Below, one piece after another: positions 18,221 to 27,162 of a stretch of 64,000 nt of DNA; the stretch's first letter is position 1, and every line of letters starts with the position of its first letter. The stretch covers positions 806,001-870,000 of the forward strand of contig NZ_VAWE01000001.1 in assembly GCF_005795905.1 (NCBI RefSeq). The letters are read 5' to 3'. This DNA comes from Streptomyces marianii (GTDB lineage Bacteria > Actinomycetota > Actinomycetes > Streptomycetales > Streptomycetaceae). The position numbers and the translations under genes were made by a program. The notes under the pieces are model-generated. The model was not told the DNA's origin. It ran no database searches and saw nothing but the letters and a program-made list of their open reading frames with translations.

Positions 18221-19477
18221 GGGGGTGGATCTGGAGCCGCGCGGGTGTAGCGGGACGTCGGGGATGCCGGGCTGGGGCGGGATCGTGTAGTTCCACTCCC
18301 CATGGAAGTCCTCCGGGCGGATTGTGAGGGCTGCCGCGTGCTGTTCGCTGATCTCGATGCCGGTGGGATAGCTGCCAGTATCCAGGCGGGCGGTCACGGT
18401 CAGCCCGGTGCGGGTGGTGGTCGCCGAGATGAGGTTGATGGCGGTCTCGTAGCTGGTCAGCGGGTGGGCACGCCAGTTGAGGGAGATGAAGGAGAACAGC
18501 CGGTGCTCGACCCGATTCCACTTCGAAGTCCCCGGAGGCAGGTGGCACACGCTGATCTCCAGGCCGGTCTCGGTGGCGAGAACGGCGAGATTGGCCTTCC
18601 ACGCTTTGGCGCGCGAGCTGTTGGAGCCGCCGCCGTCCGCGGTGATCAGCAGGCGTTTTGCGCACGGGTAGACCGCCCGTCCTTCCTCGGTCCACCAGCG
18701 GCGCAGGCTGGCCACGGCGAACGCGGCGGTGTCGTGATCGGTGCCGATCACGACGAAGCCGGTGTTGCGGCCCAGGTCGTAGATGCCGTACGGGATCGCA
18801 GTGCCCGTGGCGTGGGAGGGGAAGTCGTGGTCGAGGACCTTGACCGGGGCGCCCGAAGGGGCCCACTCGCGACCGGGGCGGGCGAAGAGTCCGATCTGCT
18901 CTTTCTTCTTGGTGTCCACGCTGATCACCGGGTCACCCGCCTTCAGGAAGTCGGCCACCGTGGCGTTGAGGTGCCCGAACTGGGCGTCCCGGTCCGGGTG
19001 ATGACTGCCAGCCAGCACCCGCGCGTTGCCGCGCAGGCTGAACCCGGCCGCCTTCAGCAGGGCGGCGACGGTGTCGTGGCCCGCCTTCCTGCCCTGGGCG
19101 GCGAGTTCGTCCGCAAGGCGGCGCAGCGACTTCGTCGTCCACGTCAGCGGCTTCATCGGATCGCCCTGTGTACTGTCCTCGACCAGCTCCAGCAGGGCAG
19201 CCACCAGTCCCGGGTCCTTCTTCGCCAGGGCCGGTCGGCCGGCCCCCGGACGCCGTACCCGCCCGTCCGGTTCCTCATCCGCCTCGACTTCGGCCAGGCC
19301 GCGGCTGACACAGCCCTTCGAGACACCCGCTGCCCGCGCCACCGCGGCGATCCCGCCATGCCCCAGCTGCCGGGCCTCCGCGCCGTACAGGATCCGGCGC
19401 TGCCGCTCGTTCAAATGCGGCGTCACCGCCTCGAACTTCGCCCGTAACGACTCCATCGAGCCATCAAAACGCCCCAT
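18173..19477 (-). CDS. ISAzo13-family transposase, 434 aa
   Basis: The N-terminal helix-turn-helix reads GHGGIAAVARAAGVSKGCVS. Family-typical segments follow: LTWTTKSLRRLADEL, VISVDTKKKEQIGLF (first catalytic Asp), RLLITADGGGSNSSRAKAWK (second Asp) and LPPGTSKWNRVEHRLFSFIS (catalytic Glu). The frame then runs through DFHGEWNYTIPPQ, a usual family C-terminus. The ATG at 19477 is taken as the start because it lies just inside the inverted repeat. The gene appears intact. Confidence 0.9.
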   Translation of the reverse strand: MGRFDGSMESLRAKFEAVTPHLNERQRRILYGAEARQLGHGGIAAVARAAGVSKGCVSRGLAEVEADEEPDGRVRRPGAGRPALAKKDPGLVAALLELVEDSTQGDPMKPLTWTTKSLRRLADELAAQGRKAGHDTVAALLKAAGFSLRGNARVLAGSHHPDRDAQFGHLNATVADFLKAGDPVISVDTKKKEQIGLFARPGREWAPSGAPVKVLDHDFPSHATGTAIPYGIYDLGRNTGFVVIGTDHDTAAFAVASLRRWWTEEGRAVYPCAKRLLITADGGGSNSSRAKAWKANLAVLATETGLEISVCHLPPGTSKWNRVEHRLFSFISLNWRAHPLTSYETAINLISATTTRTGLTVTARLDTGSYPTGIEISEQHAAALTIRPEDFHGEWNYTIPPQPGIPDVPLHPRGSRSTPDTRTPSARPWLHTPC

Positions 19478-19635
19478 ACAACATCAACGAGCCCAACTAC
19501 CGCAAGCAACCCACTAATTCATCGACGGCCCCACCCACCGAGGGAGGCGGCCGGCGTCTTCCGCGGCGGACACGAGAGCGGATTCCCCGTCCGGGGCAGT
19601 TCTCGCACCTGATCAGCTGATTGCCTCGGTGGGAG

Positions 19636-20298
19636 ATGCGTTACGATGCCCCGGTGAACGCCCCGACGGGCTTGCGGGAGCGCAAGAAGCAGCGAACGCG
19701 GGAGACGATCTCCGACACCGCGATCACGCTCTTCCTTGAGCACGGGTTCGACCGGGTCTCGGTCGTCGACGTCGCGGCCGTGGCCGAAGTCTCCAAACCC
19801 ACGCTGTTCAAGTACTTCCCCACCAAGGAAGACCTGGTCGTCCACCGGTTCGCCGACCACCAGACGGTGAGCAGCAGGGTCGTGGCCGAACGGCCCCCCG
19901 GGGTATGCGCGGTCGACGCCCTGCACCGGCACTTCCGAGACGGGCTCGCGGCCCGGGACCCCGTCACTGGGCTCAACGACGACGAGGACGTCCTCGCCTT
20001 CCACCACCTCGTGTACTCCACGCCGAGCCTGGTGGCGCGCGTCGGCCAGTACCTGGCCCAGGCCGAGAAGGCGCTCGCCCAGGCCCTGGTCGACGCGCTC
20101 GGCTCCCACCGCGAGATCACGGCCGCCCTGCTGGCCGGCCAGGTCATCGCCACCGAGCGCATCCTGGCGTCGGCGAACTGGCAGCGCATCGTCGCCGGCC
20201 GGTCCGCGGACCAGGTCCACCCCGAAGCGGTGGCCGACGCCGACCACGCCTACGGCCTGCTGCGGCACGGCCTGGGCGGCGTCGGCCGGCAGAAGTGA
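19636..20298 (+). CDS. TetR/AcrR family transcriptional regulator, about 214-220 aa
   Basis: The N-terminal DNA-binding domain is clear: RKKQRTRETISDTAITLFLE, then FDRVSVVDVAAVAEVSKPTL and FKYFPTKEDLV (residues about 15-70). The C-terminal effector domain has no recognised ligand pattern. Start choice is uncertain. ATG 19636 is directly preceded by GGGAG with almost no spacing, and GTG 19654 (VNAPTGLRERKK) has the length most common in the family. It converges with the berberine-bridge oxidoreductase gene, whose expression it may control, although no operator was identified. Confidence 0.85.
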   Translation: MRYDAPVNAPTGLRERKKQRTRETISDTAITLFLEHGFDRVSVVDVAAVAEVSKPTLFKYFPTKEDLVVHRFADHQTVSSRVVAERPPGVCAVDALHRHFRDGLAARDPVTGLNDDEDVLAFHHLVYSTPSLVARVGQYLAQAEKALAQALVDALGSHREITAALLAGQVIATERILASANWQRIVAGRSADQVHPEAVADADHAYGLLRHGLGGVGRQK

Positions 20299-20435
20299 GC
20301 CACCGACGACGGCGCCTCCCAGCAGGTTGAGGCAGCCGGTGAAGCCGTGAGCCTTGGCCTTCGGCACCGACGTCGTGGCCGGGCCGGCGGCTTCTCCCCC
20401 CTCGACCGCCCCCGGCGGGGGTCCGGTGCGGCGGA

Positions 20436-21959
20436 TCAGTCGATGCCCTGGGCGAAGCGGAAGAACCGGTGCGGGTCGTAGGTCTTCTTGACGGCCCGCA
20501 GCCGGGCGTAGTTGTGGCCGTAGTACGCCTCGCGCCAGTTGGTGAGCGCCGGGTCCATGTAGTTCTGGTACGAGCGGTGGTTGGAGTACGGGGCGAGGGC
20601 ACCGAAGCCGCCGTCCACCCAGGACCTGGCACGGTCCTTGGCGTCCTGTGCGGGATCCGGGCGGTTCAGGCCGACCGCGAGGCCGACGTTGAACAGCGCG
20701 TCCCGGTGCACGAACGCCGTTGCTGTGGAGGCGACTTCGTTGATCCTCCCGCCGTACGGGAAGAAGCCCATGAACCGGAACTGGCCGGGCGTCGGCTCTG
20801 CCGTGAAGGCGCTGAGAGCCGCCTCGGCGGCGGTGCAGGTCCAGGGTTCGGCGAAGAACCGGTTGCGCTGCGTGGTGTGGTTGTCGCGGGACAGCTGCGC
20901 CTCGGGCGAGTAGCCCAAGCGGTGGCACTGGGGGACGGTCTTGTCCCCGCAGCCGAAGACGCCCGTCATCGCCTGCTGGTAGGGGAGCTCGACGGTCTCG
21001 CGACTGATGGTGGGTGCCGCGGCGGCCACCAGCCGGTCGAGGACCCGGTCGCAGTCCGCCTCGGAGCCGTGGAAGGCCCCGGTGAGGACGACGTTGGGCT
21101 CGGTACCCGCGGGAGCGTCGGTGGAGAGCAGGAACATCAGCTCTGATGCCAGCTCCCTGGGAGCGATGGACATCCACTCCTGCCAGGCCAGGATCACCCG
21201 GGTCGCGTCCGCCCAGCGGAAGTTGAGGTTGTACGTAGTGAGGGTGGGGATGCGGACGGGCCGCACCTCGAAGTCGGTGACGATGCCGAAATTGCCGCCG
21301 CCTCCTCCGCGCAGCGCCCAGAACAGATCGCGGTGCTCGTGCCGCGAGGCCGTCACGGTACGGCCGTCGGCGAGCACGACCCTCGCCGACTCCAGCAGGT
21401 CGCAGCCCATGCCGAACTTGCGGGAGGCGAAGCCGAGTCCGCCGCCCTGAATCCAGCCGCCGATCGCGACGGTCGGGCAGGTGCCGCCCGCGACCTGGAG
21501 GCCGTGGGGAGCGAGCGCGTCGACGATGTCCACGCCCTGGCTGCCGGCGCCGAGGTGCACGGTGTCGCCGGTGACGCGGACGGCGTTGACCCGGGACAGA
21601 TCGATGACGAGGCCGGGCCCGGTGGAGTAACCGGCATGGCTGTGGCCGCCGCTGCGGACGGCGGCGGGTATCCCGTTCTCCCTCGCGAACATGATGCACG
21701 CGGCGACGTCGCTCTCCGATGCGCAGTACGCGACGGCCCGCGGGCGGACCGCGTCGAACTGGGCGAGTTGCAGCTGCTTGGCGGTGTCGTACGCGGCGTC
21801 GGACGGAAGCACCAAGGTGCCGCTCAGCCTCCCCCGCAGCTCGCGCCAGGGCACCGCCGCGGCGGCCTGCGCCAACATCACCCCGCCGGTTCCAGCGGTG
21901 AGCGCGGCGGCGGCCGTGGCGCCGGCACCGGCGCGGATGAGCGAGCGTCTGCTGATCAC
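20436..21959 (-). CDS. Exported FAD-linked oxidoreductase, berberine-bridge-enzyme type, 507 aa
   Basis: GTG 21959 begins VISRRSLIRAGAGATAAAAL, a twin-arginine export signal ending near AQAAAA. The FAD-binding (PCMH) domain has AVRSGGHSHAGYSTGPGLVI, whose His is the usual 8-alpha-histidyl FAD attachment site, then CPTVAIGGWIQGGGLGFASR with a Cys (GTCPT) that could give bicovalent FAD. The C-terminal BBE domain ends NYARLRAVKKTYDPHRFFRF. Such enzymes oxidise sugars, alkaloid-like or polyketide substrates outside the membrane; the substrate is unknown. An 11-nt gap from GGAG to the start is rather long. Confidence 0.9.
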   Translation of the reverse strand: MISRRSLIRAGAGATAAAALTAGTGGVMLAQAAAAVPWRELRGRLSGTLVLPSDAAYDTAKQLQLAQFDAVRPRAVAYCASESDVAACIMFARENGIPAAVRSGGHSHAGYSTGPGLVIDLSRVNAVRVTGDTVHLGAGSQGVDIVDALAPHGLQVAGGTCPTVAIGGWIQGGGLGFASRKFGMGCDLLESARVVLADGRTVTASRHEHRDLFWALRGGGGGNFGIVTDFEVRPVRIPTLTTYNLNFRWADATRVILAWQEWMSIAPRELASELMFLLSTDAPAGTEPNVVLTGAFHGSEADCDRVLDRLVAAAAPTISRETVELPYQQAMTGVFGCGDKTVPQCHRLGYSPEAQLSRDNHTTQRNRFFAEPWTCTAAEAALSAFTAEPTPGQFRFMGFFPYGGRINEVASTATAFVHRDALFNVGLAVGLNRPDPAQDAKDRARSWVDGGFGALAPYSNHRSYQNYMDPALTNWREAYYGHNYARLRAVKKTYDPHRFFRFAQGID

Positions 21960-22105
21960 GTGGATACACACTCCGTTCTGTCCGGGCGCGGGCCCGGTGC
22001 GATACGTGCTGGCGGGGCGGCGGCGCCCCGCAGAGGAGGGACGCCGGTGACGTAGTGAAGGATCGGCGAGCGACCAGGGCGCGGTGGGAAAGGATCGCGA
22101 ATCCG

Positions 22106-23119
22106 TCAGATCCGGTCGCCGGGGCGCCGCGGACCGCGCCGCGCGTACCCGGCCGTCGCGGCGACTCCGAAAGGCGCCGGGGGTTCGAGCGGCTGATACC
22201 GGCTGTCGAACCGGCTCATGCGGTACACGCTCCGCTGGAACAGTTCCTCCGCGGTGAGCGCGGGGAAGCGGTGTGGGCGCTCGACCCGGCCGGGGACCGG
22301 CAGCGGCGCGAGCGTCGCCCAGGGTGCGGGATGACAGAACTGAGCGATGGAAAGGCGCCCTTCGCGCTGTCCGGGGACTGCGACGACCCGCTGCACCGCG
22401 GCCCGCGCGAGCCCGTTGGTCAGCCGGTCGAGGACCGTCCCCACGTTGACGGCGGCGTACCCCTCGGGCACGTCGACGGCAGTCCACTCGTGGTCGATGA
22501 GGACTTGGAGTCCTCCGGCGGTGGCCCTGGGCTGCGCGGTGATCAGGTCGGGGTCCCGGTACTCCGCCGCCCGCGCCCTTCCCGCGGGCGGCACCGGGTC
22601 CGACGGGGGGTGCCAGATGGCCCGGTTGACCACCGGACCGTCCTCGAGTATCTCGCTGAAGTAGTCCGGATGGGCGCCGAGGGCGCCCCCCACGGTACGG
22701 GCCACGTCGTGCTGGAAGCGCAGCATGCGCCCGTGCAGCTCGCGCAGCGCCGAGCCGATGCCGGGTACCAGGTGGTCGGGAAAGTAGGGGGCCGGGTAGC
22801 GGGCGGGGAAGCGGACGCGCAGCGGGTGGCCGGCCGGCAGCGTGGAGCCCCAGCGGAAGAGTTCCCCGCAGTCGGCAGTGGTGCTCTTCCCGGCGGTCGC
22901 CACCTGCGGTGGGGCGTAGCCGGACTGGCCGTTGCCGCCCGGCACCCGGCAGTCGGCCTTGGCCTCCGAGGGCAGGGCGAAGAAGGCGAGGAGGAACCCG
23001 TGGGCCTCGTCGAGGAGGGATTCTGGCACGGTGCTTCGGACGAGGAAGCTGCCGTCGCGCAGCGCGCCGCGGATGTGCTCCCGGTCGCCGTGCGGCCCCA
23101 GGGGGATCTCTGTCAGCAT
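22106..23119 (-). CDS. Isopenicillin-N-synthase-like 2OG-Fe(II) oxygenase homologue with altered iron site, 337 aa
   Basis: The overall layout is that of the 2-oxoglutarate/Fe(II) oxygenase superfamily: an N-terminal DIOX_N region (SFLVRSTVPESLLDEAHGFL), then a jelly-roll core with ATAGGLQVLIDHEWTAVDVP and YAAVNVGTVLDRLTNG. The expected His-x-Asp reads Tyr-Arg-Asp (EYRDPDLIT), and the distal His (usually TPHRV) is Gln (AAVQRV). The 2OG-binding Arg-x-Ser survives in GRLSIAQF. Two of the three iron ligands are thus replaced, so normal oxygenase activity is doubtful. The gene is monocistronic and starts at ATG 23119. Confidence 0.82.
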   Translation of the reverse strand: MLTEIPLGPHGDREHIRGALRDGSFLVRSTVPESLLDEAHGFLLAFFALPSEAKADCRVPGGNGQSGYAPPQVATAGKSTTADCGELFRWGSTLPAGHPLRVRFPARYPAPYFPDHLVPGIGSALRELHGRMLRFQHDVARTVGGALGAHPDYFSEILEDGPVVNRAIWHPPSDPVPPAGRARAAEYRDPDLITAQPRATAGGLQVLIDHEWTAVDVPEGYAAVNVGTVLDRLTNGLARAAVQRVVAVPGQREGRLSIAQFCHPAPWATLAPLPVPGRVERPHRFPALTAEELFQRSVYRMSRFDSRYQPLEPPAPFGVAATAGYARRGPRRPGDRI

Positions 23120-23674
23120 GACATGTCCTTGATCAATCCTTATGGGCAGGTCGGGGACCGGTCCCGGTCCGGTCGGCGGCGGTGGCGCGGACGTCGTCGT
23201 GGAACGAGGCGCCGGGCACTCGAGCCGGTGGCCGGTGGTCAACCCCTCGACCGGGCGGCGGAGGGTGACCATCCGGACGGACACCTACGGCTCGGCGAGA
23301 CTCCGGACGCCCACCGTGCCGTCGCGCGAGCAGCCGGCCGGCGCCGTTCACCACGGAATGCCGCGCGGACGATCGGAGCGGACTGACCGGCCGAGTGTTC
23401 CCACAGGTCGATTCCTCGCACGCCACCGACCTCTCGTCATGGCTTCCCGGCCGTACCGACACTAAGGACCACCCCGGCAAGGTCGCGAGCCCTGCCCGCC
23501 GGATATGGCAACTTGACGTGTCGTTGGAGCCGGTTGACGCATGGGCGGACTCTCCGAGCGCCGTGACACCACCCCGCGGGCGGGGGCTGCGCGCATCGCC
23601 CCTCCGGCCCGGCCGTTGCGGTGCGGCGGGCCTTCGACGAGGCGCCGGTGAGACTCCACGGCGGATACCGGGCG

Positions 23675-23709
23675 CGCGAGGTCCCCGCCGGAGCGGCGGG
23701 GACCTCGCG
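23675..23709. terminator. Strong palindromic hairpin, probable terminator
   Basis: A 16-bp perfect stem (CGCGAGGTCCCCGCCG and its complement) encloses a 3-nt loop GAG. No U-tract follows on either strand, which is common in Streptomyces. No flanking gene ends close to it, so what it terminates is unclear. Confidence 0.5.
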
Positions 23710-24111
23710 TGTGCCGCCCGGCCCGGACCGTGTCGGCCGGTTGCTCGCGCAGGCGGCGGGAACTCGAGTGGGCGGGGCGGGAGCGGGGCAGGGCACCCCA
23801 CGCCACGAGGTGCAGCCGGTCGCGACACGGGCAACGCGACACCCCGCAGTCCAAAGCCGGCGACCTCTCGGCCTCGCGGCTCGGGTCGACCAGGTCCCGT
23901 CGCGGGTGAGCGTCATCGACGGCTGCGCACGGCGACCGGGCCGTCGGCCCTCACGGAGCGTTCAGACCACGGATCCGCCGGGAATGCATCCGCTCCCGTA
24001 AAGGCCTTGCGGCGGACACGTGACCACCGGTCATGGAATGTGGAGCGGCAGCACCAGGGGGCGTGCCGGGTACAGGCGGTGGGCCCGGCACCTCTCGGTG
24101 GCGCCATGAGG

Positions 24112-24135
24112 CCTGCGGCGCGTACCCGCCGCAGG
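24112..24135 (-). terminator. Possible terminator of the Rv2466c-like gene pair
   Basis: CCTGCGGCG pairs with CGCCGCAGG around a 6-nt loop, about 200 bp past the stop of the 24339-24974 gene. Confidence 0.35.
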
Positions 24136-24338
24136 TGGCGGCGTGGGGCACCTTCAGCGTCTGCGGAACCGGAACGCTCTCGGCCGTCCCGTCCGCATTT
24201 CGGCCCCGCGCGCGGGCGGGACTCCCGCACCGCGCGAACCCGAGCCCGGCACCTTGCGCCCGCACAAGACCACCGCCGCAAGCCGCCGCCGTCCAGAGAT
24301 CGATGCCATCGATCGCGAGGACGGGGGGCACCTCACTG

Positions 24339-24974
24339 TCAGTCGAAGACGGGGCCCTGGGTGCGGCTTCGCTTGAGCTCGGAGAAGCCAGGGGTCCCGG
24401 CCACCAGGAGGAGGCCGTCCCACAACCGGGCAGCCGCCTCGCCCCTGGGTGCGGGAGTGACCACCGGGCCGAAGAAGGCCAGCCGGCGGCCGTCCGGCCC
24501 GGGCAGGGCCACCACCGGAGTGCCCACATCCTGGCCGACCAGGTCGATGGCCTGCTGATGGGAGGCGCGCACCGCGAGGTCGTAGGTGTCCCGGTCCGCG
24601 TGGAGGACGAGGTCCGCGGGCAGGTCGGCCGCCGCCAGCGCGGCGGCCAGGGTCGCGCGGCTCGGGCCGAGTCCCTGGCGGTGGATGCGGGTGCCCAGTT
24701 CGGTGTAGAAGCGGCCGACCGTCTCACCTCCGAACTTCTCCCGGACGGCGGTGACGACCCGCACCGGCGGCCAGCCCTCGGTGAGCAGCCTCCGGTAGCG
24801 CTCCGGTAGGCCCTCCTCCTTGCCTTCGTTGAGAACGGCCAGGCTCAGCACGTGCCAGCGGATGTCGAGGTCGCGCAGGCGTGCGGCCTCCAGGAGCCAG
24901 CGGGAGGCCATCCAGGCCCACGGGCAGACGGGGTCGAACCAGAAGTCGACGGGGGTTCTGGACGCGGGTGACAT
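24339..24974 (-). CDS. Mycothiol-dependent nitroreductase-like DsbA-family protein (Rv2466c type), 211 aa
   Basis: The thioredoxin-fold DsbA domain starts immediately: VDFWFDPVCPWAWMASRWLL, with the CPWAW active-site sequence characteristic of the Rv2466c group. An inserted helical region (RYRRLLTEGWPPVRVVTAVR) and the second thioredoxin part with VGTPVVALPG (cis-Pro loop) follow. Mycobacterial Rv2466c is a mycothiol-dependent reductase that activates nitro compounds; a role in redox detoxification here is inferred. The stop of the upstream 128-aa gene directly abuts the ATG, so the two are co-translated. Confidence 0.87.
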   Translation of the reverse strand: MSPASRTPVDFWFDPVCPWAWMASRWLLEAARLRDLDIRWHVLSLAVLNEGKEEGLPERYRRLLTEGWPPVRVVTAVREKFGGETVGRFYTELGTRIHRQGLGPSRATLAAALAAADLPADLVLHADRDTYDLAVRASHQQAIDLVGQDVGTPVVALPGPDGRRLAFFGPVVTPAPRGEAAARLWDGLLLVAGTPGFSELKRSRTQGPVFD

Positions 24975-25361
24975 CTATTCCCCTCCGCGGTGGTCCGCGA
25001 TACGCGTCAGCAGGGCGTGGGCAGCGGTCAGGGTCTCCTGCGGCGCGGGAGCGGTGCCGCTCACCTGCGGCAGCAGGTCTCCGAGGAGTGCGGCGAGCCG
25101 GCCTCCGTTGTCCTGGAGGAACGAGCACGATCCCTCCCAGAAGGCGGCGCGTATCCGGGTCTCCGTGAGCTGCCCGTCCCCTGCGGCTGCAAGGGTCAGG
25201 AGCTCGGCCATCCGGCGCTCCAGCGGGCTGGGTGCCCACCTGCCCTCGGCCATGTCCTTTGCCAGCAGCGCCACTTGTCGGTGCGGGACGTCCGGGGTTG
25301 CTCCGGCCGGGGCGGTGACCGCGGCCGGGCTTCCCGAGGTCTTCGTGGTCTCCGTCGTCAT
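24975..25361 (-). CDS. Hypothetical protein, 128 aa, paired with the nitroreductase-like gene
   Basis: ATG 25361 begins MTTETTKTSGSPAAV. The protein is soluble and mostly helical after a disordered N-terminus (VALLAKDMAEGRWAPSPLER, RRMAELLTLAAAGDGQLTE, ALLTRIADHRGGE). No family was recognised. Its TAG stop abuts the start of the Rv2466c-like gene with no spacer, so the pair is one transcription and translation unit and the protein may assist or regulate that enzyme. Confidence 0.65.
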   Translation of the reverse strand: MTTETTKTSGSPAAVTAPAGATPDVPHRQVALLAKDMAEGRWAPSPLERRMAELLTLAAAGDGQLTETRIRAAFWEGSCSFLQDNGGRLAALLGDLLPQVSGTAPAPQETLTAAHALLTRIADHRGGE

Positions 25362-25466
25362 GTGGTGGTGTCGCTTCCTGTCGTCGTACGGCCGAACGGC
25401 CGCGGTCCTCACCGTCGGCGCGGGCGGTCAAGGAAGGACCAAGGCGTGGCGAAGGGCGTCGGCCGA

Positions 25467-25916
25467 TCAGGACCGGACGTCCAGGGTGAAGTGGAGGGCG
25501 GCGATGCGCATGCGGTGGACGTGGTAGAAGCGGTGGGCGTCGTGGTTGGCGACCCCGGAGTCGAGTTCGACGCGGACGCAGCCTGCTCGGACGGCACGTG
25601 ACGCCAGCTCGTCGACCAGGAAGGCACCGGTGCCGGCACCTCGCTGGGACGGGTCGGTGACCAGGTCGTCGATGAACAGCACCCGCCCCCTGCTGGTGGC
25701 CAGCACACGGTGGCTGCCCACGCCGAGACAGCGGCCGGAGGCGTCGTACGCCGCCGTGAAGACCAGACCCTGACGGTGTGCCTCGTGAGCGAAGGCATCG
25801 GCGGCGGCGTCCGTCAGGGCAGGGCGCAGGACGCGCAGCAGGGGGCGCACGTCCGAGGAGAAGCGCGGGTCTTCGGGTGCGACGTCGGATGTGTACCGCA
25901 TCGGCGAGGGTGTCAT
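25467..25916 (-). CDS. GNAT-family N-acetyltransferase, 149 aa
   Basis: The GNAT fold is recognised from VLFIDDLVTDPSQRGAGTGA, whose QRGAGTG is the acetyl-CoA pyrophosphate loop (motif A), and the downstream helix FLVDELASRAVRAGCVRVEL with SGVANHDAHRFYHVHRMRI (motif B, AxxFY-like). The start at ATG 25916 yields a compact protein; longer readings lack a ribosome site. The substrate cannot be predicted. Confidence 0.85.
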   Translation of the reverse strand: MTPSPMRYTSDVAPEDPRFSSDVRPLLRVLRPALTDAAADAFAHEAHRQGLVFTAAYDASGRCLGVGSHRVLATSRGRVLFIDDLVTDPSQRGAGTGAFLVDELASRAVRAGCVRVELDSGVANHDAHRFYHVHRMRIAALHFTLDVRS

Positions 25917-26050
25917 GGCGGGCAGCCTACGGTCCTGAACCAGGGGTTCCGCAGGCCGAGTTGACACACCGGGCGACGGACCTGACGGACCGTCCCCGGT
26001 TGTGCGGCCGGAACCGTCCGTACAGGTGCTCCGGTGCCACACTCCGGGGC

Positions 26051-27028
26051 ATGCGTGCCGCTTTCATCACCCAGCTCGGCTCACCGGACGTCATCCGCCA
26101 CGGTGAGCTTCCCCCGCCCGTACCCGGTCCGAACGACGTCCTCGTCGACGTCGAGGCCACCGCGGTCAACCACGTGGACGGCTTCGTCCGTTCCGGAGCC
26201 TGGCGCACTCCGCTCGAGTTCCCCTTCGTGATCGGCCGCGACCTGGTCGGCACCGTCGCCGCCGTGGGCCCCGGCGCCCCCGGCTTCCGCCCCGGCGACC
26301 GCGTCTGGTGCAACAGCCTGGGTCACGACGGCCGCCAGGGAGCCGCCGCCGAACAGGCCGTGGTGGCCGCGGACCGGCTCTACCACCTGCCCGAAGGGGC
26401 CGATCCGGTCGCGGCCGTGGCCTTGGCGCACCCGGCCGCCACCGCCCATCTGGCCCTGTTCGCCCACGGAAGGCTGCGGGCCGGTGAGACCGTCGCCGTG
26501 CTCGGCGCGGGCGGCAACGTCGGCAGCGCGATCGTGACGATGGCGGCCAGGGCCGGAGCCCGGGTGATCGCCGTCGCCTCCGGCCGGGACGAGGACTACG
26601 TCCGCTCGCTCGGTGCCGACGAGGTCGTCGACTACCGGCACAGCGATGTCGCGGGCAGGATCCGCGCGGCCGCTCCGGCAGGGGTCGACCTCCATGTCGA
26701 CACCTCGGGGCGCAACGACCTCGACACCGCCGTGGACCTGCTGGCGAGCCGGGGCAGGCTGGTCCTGCTGGCAGGACTGCGAACCCGGCCGGTGCTGCCG
26801 GTGGGGCCGCTGTACCTGATGGACCGCTCGGTCCACGGCTTCGCCATCTCGCACGCCGACACGGCCCAGCTCGCCGCTGCCGCCCGGGGCATCAACGGGC
26901 TTCTCACGTCGGGTCACCTGCGTCCCCGCGCCACGGAGGTGCTGCCGCTGAGCGAGGCGGCCGATGCGCACCGCCGGCTCGACGAGGGCAAGGTCCGGGG
27001 CAAGCTGGTGCTCGGAATGCACCGCTGA
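26051..27028 (+). CDS. Zinc-independent quinone oxidoreductase-type medium-chain dehydrogenase, 325 aa
   Basis: The N-terminal GroES-like domain reads MRAAFITQLGSPDVIRHGEL and contains FVIGRDLVGTVAAVGPGAPG, then FRPGDRVW. The NADPH-binding Rossmann segment is GETVAVLGAGGNVGSAIVTM, followed by LGADEVVDYRHSD. The zinc-binding Cys/His cluster of alcohol dehydrogenases is absent, so it belongs with the quinone/enoyl reductases. Translation starts at ATG 26051. The 3' end runs into a 21-bp tandem repeat containing the stop codon. Confidence 0.87.
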   Translation: MRAAFITQLGSPDVIRHGELPPPVPGPNDVLVDVEATAVNHVDGFVRSGAWRTPLEFPFVIGRDLVGTVAAVGPGAPGFRPGDRVWCNSLGHDGRQGAAAEQAVVAADRLYHLPEGADPVAAVALAHPAATAHLALFAHGRLRAGETVAVLGAGGNVGSAIVTMAARAGARVIAVASGRDEDYVRSLGADEVVDYRHSDVAGRIRAAAPAGVDLHVDTSGRNDLDTAVDLLASRGRLVLLAGLRTRPVLPVGPLYLMDRSVHGFAISHADTAQLAAAARGINGLLTSGHLRPRATEVLPLSEAADAHRRLDEGKVRGKLVLGMHR

Positions 27029-27083
27029 ACAAGCGAAGTGCACCGCTGGACAAGCGAAGTGCACCGCTGGACAAGCGAAGTGC
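27018..27083 (+). repeat. 21-bp tandem repeat over the stop codon of the quinone oxidoreductase gene
   Basis: Three units (27018-27038, 27039-27059 and 27060-27080) share TGCACCGCTG-ACAAGCGAAG, and a partial fourth follows. Units 2 and 3 are identical. Unit 1 differs by one base, which creates the TGA stop (GCTGAAC against GCTGGAC). The length is a multiple of three. Confidence 0.9.
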
Positions 27084-27162
27084 GCCCGGAAGAACGGCCG
27101 AGGCACCGCGAGATCACCGCTTCTCATGCCGAGCCGAACAGCCACAGAGCGTCCTGAATTCG

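Larger units (their letters stand above)
17814..19532 (-). mobile_element. ISAzo13-family insertion sequence, complete, about 1.72 kb
   Basis: The ends form a 29-bp inverted repeat (17814-17842 and the complement of 19504-19532) beginning GGGGCCGTCGATGAATTAG. The transposase occupies 18173-19477 on the minus strand, with a second possible frame downstream. No clear target duplication is seen (flanks GCCG and ACCC), in keeping with later rearrangement next to the IS6 remnant. A 736-bp direct-repeat partner lies 3.8 kb to the left. Confidence 0.88.
23120..24338. other. 1.2-kb region without a recognisable gene
   Basis: Many long frames exist, as expected at this GC content, but none shows a known domain, consistent codon bias or a ribosome site. 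The region contains a strong hairpin at 23675-23709 and a weaker one at 24112-24135. It may be a decayed gene or spacer. Confidence 0.4.

Noticed and set aside
23395..24558. 387-codon plus-strand frame
   Set aside because: It runs through a hairpin and over the opposite-strand nitroreductase gene, with Arg/Pro/Gly-rich low-complexity translation and no ribosome site.
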